NCBI RefSeq assembly: GCF_028285565.1
Contig: NZ_JANQOY010000080.1
Coordinates: 27,813-91,812, forward strand
From: Acaryochloris sp. IP29b_bin.148
Lineage (GTDB): Bacteria; Cyanobacteriota; Cyanobacteriia; Thermosynechococcales; Thermosynechococcaceae
DNA length: 64,000 nt
Reading direction: 5' to 3'
The stretch's first letter is position 1. Every line of letters begins with the position of its first letter. The position numbers and the translations under genes were made by a program. Shown piece by piece: positions 15,846 to 24,151 of the stretch. A model generated the notes under the pieces. The model was given only the letters and a program-made list of their open reading frames with translations, had not been told where the DNA came from and ran no database searches.

Positions 15846-15880
15846 CATGATCCCAGTCGTTCAAATCATCTTTCTTGAGC

Positions 15881-16231
15881 ATGCTGCCTGCGACTAATAC
15901 CCAGACTTTTAATCCAGACGTTTTGCAATCTAAAACGCCCGTTCTAGTTAGTTTTTGGGCACCTTGGTGTGGAGTCTGTCGTTGGGTGGAGCCGATGCTG
16001 ATCCAGGTCCAAGCAGATTACGATTCGGCACTCAAAATTGTCACCATCAATGCCGACGAAAATTTTCCTATTGCTAGCCAATATCGACTGACGAATATTC
16101 CGAGCTTGCTGCTATTCCAGCAGGGCCGTCTAGTTCACCGAATTGACCAATTTTGCGATCGCACCGAGGCATTGAACTTGTTAGAGGCAGCTTTCAATCA
16201 GGTTGTTCCATCGCTATTGCCTGCGGGGTAA
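15881..16231 (+). CDS. Thioredoxin-fold protein with WCGVC active site
   Basis: A 116-residue thioredoxin. The fold markers are VLVSFWAPWCGVCRWVEPM, the cis-Pro segment NIPSLLLFQQG and the buried Asp replaced in the usual way. The active site is C-G-V-C rather than C-G-P-C; in known thioredoxins the residue between the Cys pair sets the redox potential, so this one is probably less reducing. There is no signal peptide. The ATG at 15881 is preceded in frame by a TTG at 15875. It lies upstream of ndhF but is separated from it by 184 bp with its own regulatory sequence. Confidence 0.88.
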   Translation: MLPATNTQTFNPDVLQSKTPVLVSFWAPWCGVCRWVEPMLIQVQADYDSALKIVTINADENFPIASQYRLTNIPSLLLFQQGRLVHRIDQFCDRTEALNLLEAAFNQVVPSLLPAG

Positions 16232-16356
16232 CCTAACTTTACATCTCTAAGCATTCAGATGTCGAGTTCGTAATAATACCTCAAACAGTGTTTGGGTATA
16301 AGATTCGATTGGTTAATCTTAAGATTTGCGGGTCGAGGAAGGGCCTGATATTGTGT

Positions 16357-16372
16357 AACAATGTAAATTGTT
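16357..16372. promoter_or_regulatory. Inverted repeat upstream of ndhF
   Basis: AACAAT-GTAA-ATTGTT, a perfect 16-bp palindrome flanked by further partly symmetric TGTAA/TTACA bases, lies 44-59 bp before the ndhF start. It is a candidate operator or hairpin; no matching regulator was recognised. Confidence 0.35.
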
Positions 16373-16415
16373 TTACAAACTGTAAAGTTTTTTTGTATCG
16401 ACAACAGCGTCAACG

Positions 16416-18479
16416 ATGGATTCGTTATATCAATTTGCTTGGCTTATCCCTGTATTGCCACTCGGCGGTGCATTTCTCGTGGGTTTGGGGTTAATTTCCT
16501 ATAACAAACAAACCAACGCCCTCCGTCAACTCAATGCGGCCTTTATTGTGTCCTTGATGGGAGCGGCGATGGTCCTCTCCTTCTCCATCTTATGGAGTCA
16601 GATTCAAGGCCATGACCCTTATCTGATGACCTTTGAATGGGCCTCAGCAGGAGCGTTTCACCTGACGATGGGTTATACCATCGATCACTTGACCTCTCTG
16701 ATGTTAGTGGTGGTAACGACGGTTGCCTTCCTGGTGATGATTTATACCGATGGGTACATGGCTCATGACCCCGGTTATGTAAGGTTTTATGCATATTTAA
16801 GTCTATTTAGCTTCTCCATGTTGGGGCTCGTGGTTAGCCCAAACTTGGTACAAATTTATATTTTCTGGGAATTGGTAGGGATGTGTTCCTACCTGCTGGT
16901 GGGATTTTGGTATGACCGCAAGCCCGCCGCCAACGCCTGTCAAAAAGCATTTGTAACGAACCGAGTCGGTGACTTTGGGTTACTGCTCGGCATCTTAGGC
17001 CTGTACTGGGCCACCAATAGTTTTGAATTCGACATTATGGGAGAGCGGTTGCAGTCCCTTGTGTCGACCGGTGAACTCAGCGGAGTGGTGGCTGCCATCT
17101 TCGCTATTTTGGTGTTTATGGGACCCATGGCTAAGTCAGCCCAGTTCCCTCTCCATGTGTGGCTACCGGAAGCCATGGAAGGTCCGACTCCCATTTCTGC
17201 CCTAATTCACGCAGCGACCATGGTTGCCGCTGGTGTTTTCCTCGTGGCTCGGATGTTCCCCGTGTTCTCGGGCATCCCCACTGCCATGCAATTTATTGCC
17301 TGGACGGGCGCGATTACCGCCTTCTTAGGGGCTACGATTGCGGTGACTCAAAACGATATCAAGAAAGGTCTGGCCTACTCCACCATCTCTCAGTTGGGCT
17401 ATATGGTGATGGCCATGGGCATCGGGGCCTACTCTGCAGGTCTATTTCACCTGATGACCCATGCCTACTTTAAAGCCATGCTGTTTCTCGGCTCTGGCTC
17501 CGTCATCCACGGCATGGAAGCCGTCGTCGGCCATAATCCTGCGCTGGCTCAAGATATGCGTTTGATGGGGGGCCTGCGCAAGTACATGCCCTATACCGGC
17601 ATTACCTTTTTAATCGGTTGCCTAGCCATTTGCGGTATTCCGCCTTTTGCGGGGTTCTGGTCCAAAGACGAGATTCTCAGCTCTGCTTTTGCAGCCAATC
17701 CAGCCTTGTGGTTGGTGGGCTGGCTAACCGCGGGTCTAACCGCCTTCTATATGTTCCGGATGTATTTCTCCACCTTTGAAGGAGACTTCCGAGGCAATAT
17801 CAATGCCTTACGTGAACAGATTGATGGCAAATCTCCGGCCCTCAACTTTGGCCCCGGTGCTATGGATCCCCGCGAATTGACTATGGTTGCCGAGCAAGAG
17901 GCTCATCACCATGACGATCACCACCATGCGGATGAACCCCATGAATCTCCAATTACCATGACCCTGCCATTGATGGTGTTGGCATTGCCCTCCATTGCCA
18001 TCGGTTTGTTGGGCATGCCCTTTAATAACCGATTTGAAGCCTTTATTTATGCTCCCGGCGAAGCCAACGCGGCCCTAGAAGCAGCGGCTGAGTTTGAATG
18101 GTCCGAGTTTTTGTTGATGGCTGGAAATTCCGTCGGTATTGCTTTAATCGGCATTACTCTGGCCTCGCTGATGTACCGGACTCGGCAAGTGGATCCGGCT
18201 GCGATCGCAAATCGGTTCCCCTCCTTGTATGAGTTCTCCCTCAACAAGTGGTTTATTGATGACCTCTATGAGCGCACCATCATCAAGGGTTGTCGCCGGA
18301 TTGCTCGTCAGGTTCTAGAGGTTGACTTCAAAGTTGTGGATGGCATCGTTAACTTCGCTGGGTTCCTCGCCGTATTGACTGGAGAAGGGCTGAAGTACTT
18401 AGAAAGTGGCCGTATCCAGTTCTACCTGTTCATCATCTTTATGGCAGTCTTGGGGATCTCGATTGCCACGGTCATCTAA
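16416..18479 (+). CDS. ndhF: NAD(P)H-quinone oxidoreductase subunit 5 (NdhF1 type)
   Basis: A 687-residue core membrane subunit of NDH-1, which couples ferredoxin/plastoquinone electron flow to proton pumping in thylakoids. It has about 15 membrane segments, the antiporter-like core (EGPTPISALIHAATMVAAGVF, KKGLAYSTISQLGYM, HAYFKAMLFLGSGSVIHGME) and a long C-terminal lateral helix after a His-rich loop (HHHDDHHHADEPH at about residue 490). Sequence and length match NdhF1, the respiratory/cyclic form, not the CO2-uptake paralogs F3/F4. It is followed after 56 bp by ndhD, an arrangement typical of cyanobacterial ndhF1-ndhD1. Confidence 0.96.
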   Translation: MDSLYQFAWLIPVLPLGGAFLVGLGLISYNKQTNALRQLNAAFIVSLMGAAMVLSFSILWSQIQGHDPYLMTFEWASAGAFHLTMGYTIDHLTSLMLVVVTTVAFLVMIYTDGYMAHDPGYVRFYAYLSLFSFSMLGLVVSPNLVQIYIFWELVGMCSYLLVGFWYDRKPAANACQKAFVTNRVGDFGLLLGILGLYWATNSFEFDIMGERLQSLVSTGELSGVVAAIFAILVFMGPMAKSAQFPLHVWLPEAMEGPTPISALIHAATMVAAGVFLVARMFPVFSGIPTAMQFIAWTGAITAFLGATIAVTQNDIKKGLAYSTISQLGYMVMAMGIGAYSAGLFHLMTHAYFKAMLFLGSGSVIHGMEAVVGHNPALAQDMRLMGGLRKYMPYTGITFLIGCLAICGIPPFAGFWSKDEILSSAFAANPALWLVGWLTAGLTAFYMFRMYFSTFEGDFRGNINALREQIDGKSPALNFGPGAMDPRELTMVAEQEAHHHDDHHHADEPHESPITMTLPLMVLALPSIAIGLLGMPFNNRFEAFIYAPGEANAALEAAAEFEWSEFLLMAGNSVGIALIGITLASLMYRTRQVDPAAIANRFPSLYEFSLNKWFIDDLYERTIIKGCRRIARQVLEVDFKVVDGIVNFAGFLAVLTGEGLKYLESGRIQFYLFIIFMAVLGISIATVI

Positions 18480-18535
18480 CGTCTTTTCCTGCCTTCCTCG
18501 TCGTTGCTCAATCCGTTGAATAGAGATAGCGGTTC

Positions 18536-20140
18536 ATGAATCCAGATACATTTCCTTGGCTGTCAACCCTGATTTTCTTCCCAATTGTGGCCACCGTCGC
18601 CCTGCCCTTTATTCCGGACCCAAAGGGTAAAGGTGATCCCATTCGCTGGTATGCACTGGTGATTGGCCTGATTGATTTTGTGTTATTGATCTACGCCTTT
18701 TACACCCAGTACGACTTTGCCGAGTCTGGGCTACAAATGGTAGAGCGATATGACTGGCTTCCCCAACTCGGGGTGCAATGGTCTGTGGGGGCAGACGGCT
18801 TATCCATGCCCCTGATCTTGCTTACAGGATTTATCACCTCTTTGGCGATCCTGGCCTCTTGGCCTGTTACCTACAAGCCCAGACTCTTCTATTTCTTGAT
18901 TCTGGCGATGTACGGCGGTCAAATTGCGGTGTTTGCCGTCCAAGATTTGCTGGTCTTTTTCTTAGTCTGGGAATTGGAATTAGTGCCGGTGTATCTGTTG
19001 CTCTCCATTTGGGGTGGCTACAAACGGCTTTATGCAGCGACGAAATTTATTCTCTATACCGCCATCAGCTCCCTATTTATTCTGGTGGCAGCCCTGGCAA
19101 TGGCCTTCTTTGGCCCCGACCTTACCTTTGACCTGCAGTCGCTAGCAGCAAAAGATTATCCGTTAACCTTCCAGCTGCTGTGTTACACAGGCTTTCTGGT
19201 GGCCTTCGCGGTTAAGTTGCCCATCGTGCCCCTGCATACCTGGTTACCGGATGCCCACGGCGAAGCTACAGCCCCGGTCCATATGCTGTTGGCCGGAATT
19301 CTATTAAAGATGGGTGGCTATGCCTTAATTCGCATGAATGTGGAACTGCTCCCTGACGCCCATGCCTATTTTGCCCCTGCGCTAATTATTCTGGGTGTTG
19401 TCAATATTATTTACGCCGCCCTCACCTCCTTTGCCCAGCGCAATCTCAAACGCAAAATTGCCTATTCATCTATTTCCCATATGGGATTTGTCCTAATCGG
19501 AATTGCTTCCTTTACGGATTTAGGAATGAGCGGTGCCGTTTTGCAGATGGTCTCTCATGGCCTGATTGGTGCCAGTCTCTTCTTCTTAGTGGGAGCCACC
19601 TACGATCGCACCCACACTTTGATTCTGGAAGAGATGGGAGGCGTAGCCCAGAGCATGCCTAAAATCTTTGCCATGTTCACCACCTGTTCGATGGCGTCTT
19701 TAGCTCTACCTGGGATGAGCGGTTTTGTCGCTGAGCTAATGGTGTTTGTGGGACTAGCCACCAGCGATGCCTATAGCCTCACCTTCCGCGTACCGGTGGT
19801 AATTTTGGCAGGCATTGGCGTGATTCTGACGCCGATTTATCTGCTATCCATGCTGCGGGAAATCTTCTATGGACCTGAGAACAAAGAACTCACGTCCCAC
19901 GAGAAACTAGTCGATGCCGAACCTCGGGAGATCTTCGTGATTGCCTGTTTGCTGGTTCCTATTATTGGTATTGGTCTCTATCCCAAAATCATTACTCAGA
20001 TTTACGATGCCAAGACGACTCAGTTGGTCGCCTATATTCGTCCCTCTGTGCCTTCTATCGCCATGCGAGAAGCCGCAACAGTCGCCTCTGTCTCCGATGT
20101 TGAGCTAGACAGTCCTTACCAAGCTCCTGCAATCAAGTAG
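18536..20140 (+). CDS. ndhD: NAD(P)H-quinone oxidoreductase subunit 4 (NdhD1 type)
   Basis: A 534-residue proton-pumping subunit of NDH-1 with about 14 membrane segments. Strong family blocks are [60 protein letters not shown] and [18 protein letters not shown], carrying the Glu and Lys residues of the antiporter-type channel. It matches NdhD1 rather than the CO2-uptake D3/D4 forms. The C-terminal 30 residues extend past the last membrane helix ([14 protein letters not shown]). It is transcribed with ndhF and ends at a strong terminator. Confidence 0.96.
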   Translation: MNPDTFPWLSTLIFFPIVATVALPFIPDPKGKGDPIRWYALVIGLIDFVLLIYAFYTQYDFAESGLQMVERYDWLPQLGVQWSVGADGLSMPLILLTGFITSLAILASWPVTYKPRLFYFLILAMYGGQIAVFAVQDLLVFFLVWELELVPVYLLLSIWGGYKRLYAATKFILYTAISSLFILVAALAMAFFGPDLTFDLQSLAAKDYPLTFQLLCYTGFLVAFAVKLPIVPLHTWLPDAHGEATAPVHMLLAGILLKMGGYALIRMNVELLPDAHAYFAPALIILGVVNIIYAALTSFAQRNLKRKIAYSSISHMGFVLIGIASFTDLGMSGAVLQMVSHGLIGASLFFLVGATYDRTHTLILEEMGGVAQSMPKIFAMFTTCSMASLALPGMSGFVAELMVFVGLATSDAYSLTFRVPVVILAGIGVILTPIYLLSMLREIFYGPENKELTSHEKLVDAEPREIFVIACLLVPIIGIGLYPKIITQIYDAKTTQLVAYIRPSVPSIAMREAATVASVSDVELDSPYQAPAIK

Positions 20141-20173
20141 GTCATACCTCCATCGAATTGAATAGGTAACAGA

Positions 20174-20215
20174 ATCCCCACGCTGAAACTCTCTGCGTGG
20201 GGTTGGTCTTTTTGT
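20174..20215 (+). terminator. Rho-independent terminator after ndhD
   Basis: A 10-bp stem (ATCCCCACGC / GCGTGGGGTT with one wobble) and 11-base loop are followed by GGTCTTTTT. It ends the ndhF-ndhD transcript 34 bases past the stop. Confidence 0.85.
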
Positions 20216-20818
20216 AGTTCTGAATCTATCCCCAAGTCTGCGAAATTTTGGACTTTTGCTAACAAGAGCAGCCCAGACAATAAGCTCTATTCATAACATG
20301 CTGATACATAAACTAAAGTAAGGGTTTCGAACAGTACAGAATAATTTGCGAACCATCGATAAATATTGCGAGTCAACTTCAGCGATATCTAAATAATCAG
20401 CTCATTTATACTACTGATATCCCAAAAGAATCTTAAGATCTGCGATTTATAAAAACCTCAGAATTCAAGATTGATAGAAAGTTAAACAAAAAGAGCTTTA
20501 TTGAATTACGTAATTCTACTGCACTCTTTAGTTTTCTAAATCAGCTATAAAAGGTATAGATATGGCTTCTCAGAAATAATAAAGCAAGAACTTAGCCTGC
20601 TTGATCACTGATTTTGCTGAGTTTTTACACAAATCAAATAATTGATATCGTGATATTCGCATAATCTGATTATTCACAAAAAATCAGGTGCGACCCATAT
20701 TAATAAATCAACAGACTTTCGCAGTGATTTATTAACAGATTTTTTCGTGCAACGGTTTTCAGCTACTAATCGGTGTGGCGGGCCAACCGTTGTTTAAAAG
20801 TGTGTTCCCTCTTCCTTT
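20216..20818. other. 600-bp AT-rich gene-free region
   Basis: Much richer in A/T than the neighbouring genes. No ORF with coding character and no RNA gene was recognised. It holds two inverted repeats near its right end (20661-20673 and 20700-20735) that probably regulate the CAP-domain gene. Confidence 0.55.
20700..20735. repeat. Inverted repeat upstream of the CAP-domain gene
   Basis: Perfect 11-bp arms TTAATAAATCA and TGATTTATTAA separated by 14 bases and followed by a T-rich run. A smaller palindrome, ATAATC-T-GATTAT, lies at 20661-20673. They may be an operator pair or an AT-rich terminator-like hairpin in the leader. Confidence 0.5.
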
Positions 20819-21493
20819 ATGTCTTACAAACAGTACTCTATACCACTCATTGTCTTCAGTATTATGAGTGTGGGGGTAGTCTCTTCTACCGTCTCCTTAG
20901 CTCATAGTGAACCTTCAGCTCATCCACAAGCAACATCCGAATCTCAGCAAACAGCCTCCAAGACCTCTTTCCGTCCTGCTTGGTCACAAGAAATGTTGCA
21001 GGCCCACAATCAATGGCGACAGCGAACAGGCATTCCTCCTCTAACGTGGTCAGATAAATTGGCAAACCATGCCCAAGCCTGGGCCAACCATTTAGCCCAT
21101 GACAATTTTAAGCTCTACCACCGTCCCAATAATCCTTATGGTGAGAACTTAACCTGGGCTGCTCACCAACAATTGTCTCCCACACAAGTCGTCAATATGT
21201 GGGGAGATGAAGTCCAGCATTATAATTACGACACCAATCAATGCTCAGCAGTCTGCGGTCATTACACTCAGCTCGTTTGGCAAAACACCACTGAAGTGGG
21301 TTGCGCCAACGTCCGGTCAGGTCATCAAGAAATTTGGGTATGCAACTATAATCCCCCCGGCAATTATCGTGGCCAAAAGCCTTATCAAGCGGTGTTCAAG
21401 TCTGATCATTCTTCAAAGCAGGCACAAAATACGGTCCAACCCGTTTTACCCACTCAACCCAGCAGAGGACTGTTGCCGCAGCATCCTCTTTAA
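20819..21493 (+). CDS. Secreted CAP (SCP/PR-1) domain protein
   Basis: A 224-residue secreted protein. An N-terminal signal peptide (about 1-29, IPLIVFSIMSVGVVSS core) is followed by a short linker and a CAP domain (about 58-195). CAP signatures are present: AHNQWRQRTGIPPL, GHYTQLVWQNTTEVGC and VCNYNPPGNY, plus the PR-1 type YGENLTW and YDTNQC with paired Cys. It closely resembles plant PR-1 proteins in architecture. CAP proteins bind sterols or lipids or act as extracellular effectors; the bacterial role is unknown. The C-terminal 30 residues are Pro/Gln-rich. It converges on the phosphodiester glycosidase gene. Confidence 0.9.
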   Translation: MSYKQYSIPLIVFSIMSVGVVSSTVSLAHSEPSAHPQATSESQQTASKTSFRPAWSQEMLQAHNQWRQRTGIPPLTWSDKLANHAQAWANHLAHDNFKLYHRPNNPYGENLTWAAHQQLSPTQVVNMWGDEVQHYNYDTNQCSAVCGHYTQLVWQNTTEVGCANVRSGHQEIWVCNYNPPGNYRGQKPYQAVFKSDHSSKQAQNTVQPVLPTQPSRGLLPQHPL

Positions 21494-21553
21494 CGACGAT
21501 TTCAGGGTATTTCACGGTTAATTCAACGCTTATAGTGCGCTTGTCTGAGGACC

Positions 21554-22432
21554 TTACTCTACGGCGTGGGCATAGATACCTAAATGAGTAGCAACCGGTC
21601 GTTCCTTCATCGGCCATTTACCATGAATCGGTGCATTTAAAAGGCTTGCCCCTGATACTGTAGAAGCCACCAGGGTGGCAGAACCCCCTCCATCAAGGTT
21701 GAGTGCAACCTCTGCTCCAAGCTGTTGAACCAATTGCTCAATCTCAGCTAAAGTCGCCCCTTCGCTATAAGTGGGCTGCTTGCCATCAACCAAGATCAGC
21801 CAGAGTGTTTGTCCAGCCTGGTCTAATGCCGCTACTGAACGAGCATAGGGTTTATCTTTCTCCAACTGTAGTGGTTTATGGGGGTCCAGAATATGACTCC
21901 CAGCAACAGCATTGAGGGTGTTAGGTGGACACTGGCCTCCTTCTATAATCTGGGCACGTTGATTGACGTCAAAACAAAGGACAGGCCATTGGGCCTGGCT
22001 GGGAGAATATTCTTGTCCTCCAGCCACAGACTGCCCCAAAACATTGACACGGTCCCCTGTTCGAGGAGCAAAATCCCAAGGGGTGTTTTCGTAAAAACGA
22101 TAGAAATAGCCAGCATTCACCGCCAATTGCAGCTGATGCTTCGTCAAAAAGCTTGATGTTTGATCGGCATGAAATTCGTTCTGATCATCCGCAAGCTGCC
22201 CTGGCGTTGTCATCACTCTAATTCCCGGATGAGTCAGATCAATCTGGGCAATATGAGCGATATAAGGCCGAGGATGATGAAACACTTGTCGGCGATAGGT
22301 AATCCCTGCAAACAATTGCTTCGTCTGAGGGGTCTGGAATGGACGCTGCCATTGCGATTTGCCATAACAGAATAAAGGAGCCAATAAACTAACACTGATA
22401 GCTGCCCATCCTAAAAGTTTTAGACGTCGCAT
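21554..22432 (-). CDS. Phosphodiester glycosidase family (NAGPA-like) exported protein
   Basis: A 292-residue protein with an N-terminal signal or signal-anchor (MRRLKLLGWAAISVSLLAPL). The NAGPA/DUF2233 domain is shown by AVNAGYFYRF, ARSVAALDQAGQTLWLILVDG and above all LNLDGGGSATLV, the conserved Asp-Gly-Gly-Gly motif. In vertebrates this domain uncovers mannose-6-phosphate; bacterial members cleave glycosyl phosphodiesters of cell-surface polymers or exopolysaccharide. It is exported and probably periplasmic. Its start codon shares bases with the start codon of the divergent 22431 gene. Confidence 0.85.
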   Translation of the reverse strand: MRRLKLLGWAAISVSLLAPLFCYGKSQWQRPFQTPQTKQLFAGITYRRQVFHHPRPYIAHIAQIDLTHPGIRVMTTPGQLADDQNEFHADQTSSFLTKHQLQLAVNAGYFYRFYENTPWDFAPRTGDRVNVLGQSVAGGQEYSPSQAQWPVLCFDVNQRAQIIEGGQCPPNTLNAVAGSHILDPHKPLQLEKDKPYARSVAALDQAGQTLWLILVDGKQPTYSEGATLAEIEQLVQQLGAEVALNLDGGGSATLVASTVSGASLLNAPIHGKWPMKERPVATHLGIYAHAVE

Positions 22433-23237
22433 GGTTAAAGTGCAAAAATTTTCGAATCGGAACTTACGAAATCATTCATTTCGGGGCCAGAATCTGCAGC
22501 GGGCTAATTTTAGCGGGTCTGACCTACGGGGTTGCAATTTTGATTTAGCTCAATTGCAAGGAGCAACATTTGATCACGCTAGAGTGGGCTATGGTCCTGA
22601 ATCTATCATAATTGGGCTGTTAGCCATTGCGACGTTCGGGGGGCTGGCCTTCTATGCCATCAGTCGGATGGTGTTTGGCGGGCTGGGACTCGCAGCAGAA
22701 TCACCCACCTATCCTTACCTCATCACTTTACTGGGCTTTCTCGTCAGTGCGGGGGGCTGCTGTGCTTTTTCTCTGTGCAGGCGATGGTTACGGCTCATTG
22801 CCGCTCTGACTACAGGGGCATTATTAGGATTGTTTTATGGTGGAGTTATCCAACAGAATGATCCGCAAGCTGCTATCATCACTGCCACCATAGTTGGCGT
22901 CTTAACCGCAATCGTCAGTTACACGGTCCGATCTCGCCTAGTTCCCCTGGCTATCTTCAGTATCGGGTCCTGTGCAGCCTACGGATTTTGCTTTTTTTGT
23001 GGCACGAGAGCCAGTAGTCTTTTTAATGTCCAAAAACTTGTTGCTGGAGGTGGTTGGAGTTTGCTGTGTTTAATTTTTTGGGGACTAACCCTCAAAATTT
23101 TGGCGAATATCTTGACCGAACTCCAGGACTTCGCCCACACTTCATGGCGGGGTGCAGATTTATCCGATGCGAGCTTTGATGGTATTCAAATAGACGTAAA
23201 CACAAGGACTCGCTATGGATTACCCAGCGATATCTAA
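22431..23237 (+). CDS. Pentapeptide-repeat membrane protein
   Basis: A 268-residue protein with an unusual split design. Residues about 8-50 are pentapeptide repeats of the A(D/N)Lxx kind (SFRGQNLQRANFSGSDLRGC), residues about 65-225 form five or six membrane segments, and the C-terminal 30 residues resume the pentapeptide pattern (WRGADLSDASFDG). The membrane part is Gly-rich. Function is unknown; pentapeptide proteins in cyanobacteria are common and some are thylakoid-associated. Start: the ATG at 22431 overlaps the divergent gene's start codon; no Shine-Dalgarno is possible without using the neighbour's coding sequence, so the start is somewhat uncertain. Confidence 0.75.
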   Translation: MVKVQKFSNRNLRNHSFRGQNLQRANFSGSDLRGCNFDLAQLQGATFDHARVGYGPESIIIGLLAIATFGGLAFYAISRMVFGGLGLAAESPTYPYLITLLGFLVSAGGCCAFSLCRRWLRLIAALTTGALLGLFYGGVIQQNDPQAAIITATIVGVLTAIVSYTVRSRLVPLAIFSIGSCAAYGFCFFCGTRASSLFNVQKLVAGGGWSLLCLIFWGLTLKILANILTELQDFAHTSWRGADLSDASFDGIQIDVNTRTRYGLPSDI

Positions 23238-23372
23238 TTCATCATGAACCAAGACGCTTCCCAGGCCATATCATCGGGATAATAGACAAGCCAACAATGT
23301 CATTATTTACGAAGAATAATAGACGGTGCCTATCTTAATATTTGAGTCTTTTTTGTGATATGAGCTTTTGGT

Positions 23373-24128
23373 ATGCCGATTAGTAAGCCTTACTTTCAAA
23401 TACCGATTGTGGAATCAGGAGAAACGCTCTTACCGATTCCTCAAGATCTGTTTGCCTTTGAGACACCACACCCTTACGAAGTGTTAGGCGCGCCTTACGA
23501 ACAGGCATCTCCCTACTTCTTACGGGAAGGCGTACTAGATGCCCTCAAAACAGCCCAAAGCCATCTACAGCAGCAGCAGCCTCACTGGCAAATCATGATC
23601 TTTGATGCCTATCGACCGATCGCAGTGCAGGCGTTTATGGTGAATTTTACCTATGCTCAAGTTTTGCAAGAGAAAGGCTGGCAAAACGAGGGTCTATCTC
23701 CGACGCAGAAAGAGGAGGCTTGGCAAGCAGTGTATGAGCTGTGGGCACCGCCCAACCAAGATCCCCAAATGCCACCCCCTCACAGTACAGGGGCTGCGGT
23801 AGACATTACGCTCTTTGATACACAGACAGAAGAACCGATATTTATGGGGTCAGAGATTGATGAATTGTCGGCGCGATCGCATCCCCACTATTTTGCCGAT
23901 CTCGCCAATCATCCCCAAACCCCACCTGCCGAAAAACAGCTTGCTCAACGCGCCGATCAAAATCGCAGCATTTTATATCAGGCCATGCGACAGGCAGGCT
24001 TTCAACGCCATCAACAAGAATGGTGGCACTTTTGCTTAGGCGATCAAATGTGGGCTTGGCTCACTCAACAAGAACAGCCCCAATCGACCTACAAGGCTCG
24101 TTACGGACGCATCGAGCCTGCTTCTTAG
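23373..24128 (+). CDS. D-alanyl-D-alanine dipeptidase (M15D, VanX/DdpX-like)
   Basis: A 251-residue zinc dipeptidase that hydrolyses D-Ala-D-Ala, in cell-wall recycling or nutrient use. Zinc and catalytic motifs of the M15D family are visible: MIFDAYRPIAVQ (Arg), HSTGAAVDITLFD (His and Asp ligands) and EWWHFCLGD (catalytic Glu and third His ligand). No signal peptide was seen, so it is probably cytosolic like VanX. The length is slightly greater than VanX (about 200), mainly through an inserted segment before the HSTGAAVD motif. It converges on ugd with 23 bp between stops. No vanA/vanH partners are nearby, so it is not a resistance cassette. Confidence 0.9.
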   Translation: MPISKPYFQIPIVESGETLLPIPQDLFAFETPHPYEVLGAPYEQASPYFLREGVLDALKTAQSHLQQQQPHWQIMIFDAYRPIAVQAFMVNFTYAQVLQEKGWQNEGLSPTQKEEAWQAVYELWAPPNQDPQMPPPHSTGAAVDITLFDTQTEEPIFMGSEIDELSARSHPHYFADLANHPQTPPAEKQLAQRADQNRSILYQAMRQAGFQRHQQEWWHFCLGDQMWAWLTQQEQPQSTYKARYGRIEPAS

Positions 24129-24151
24129 ACCCGATGCGATTGCTTTCAAGG

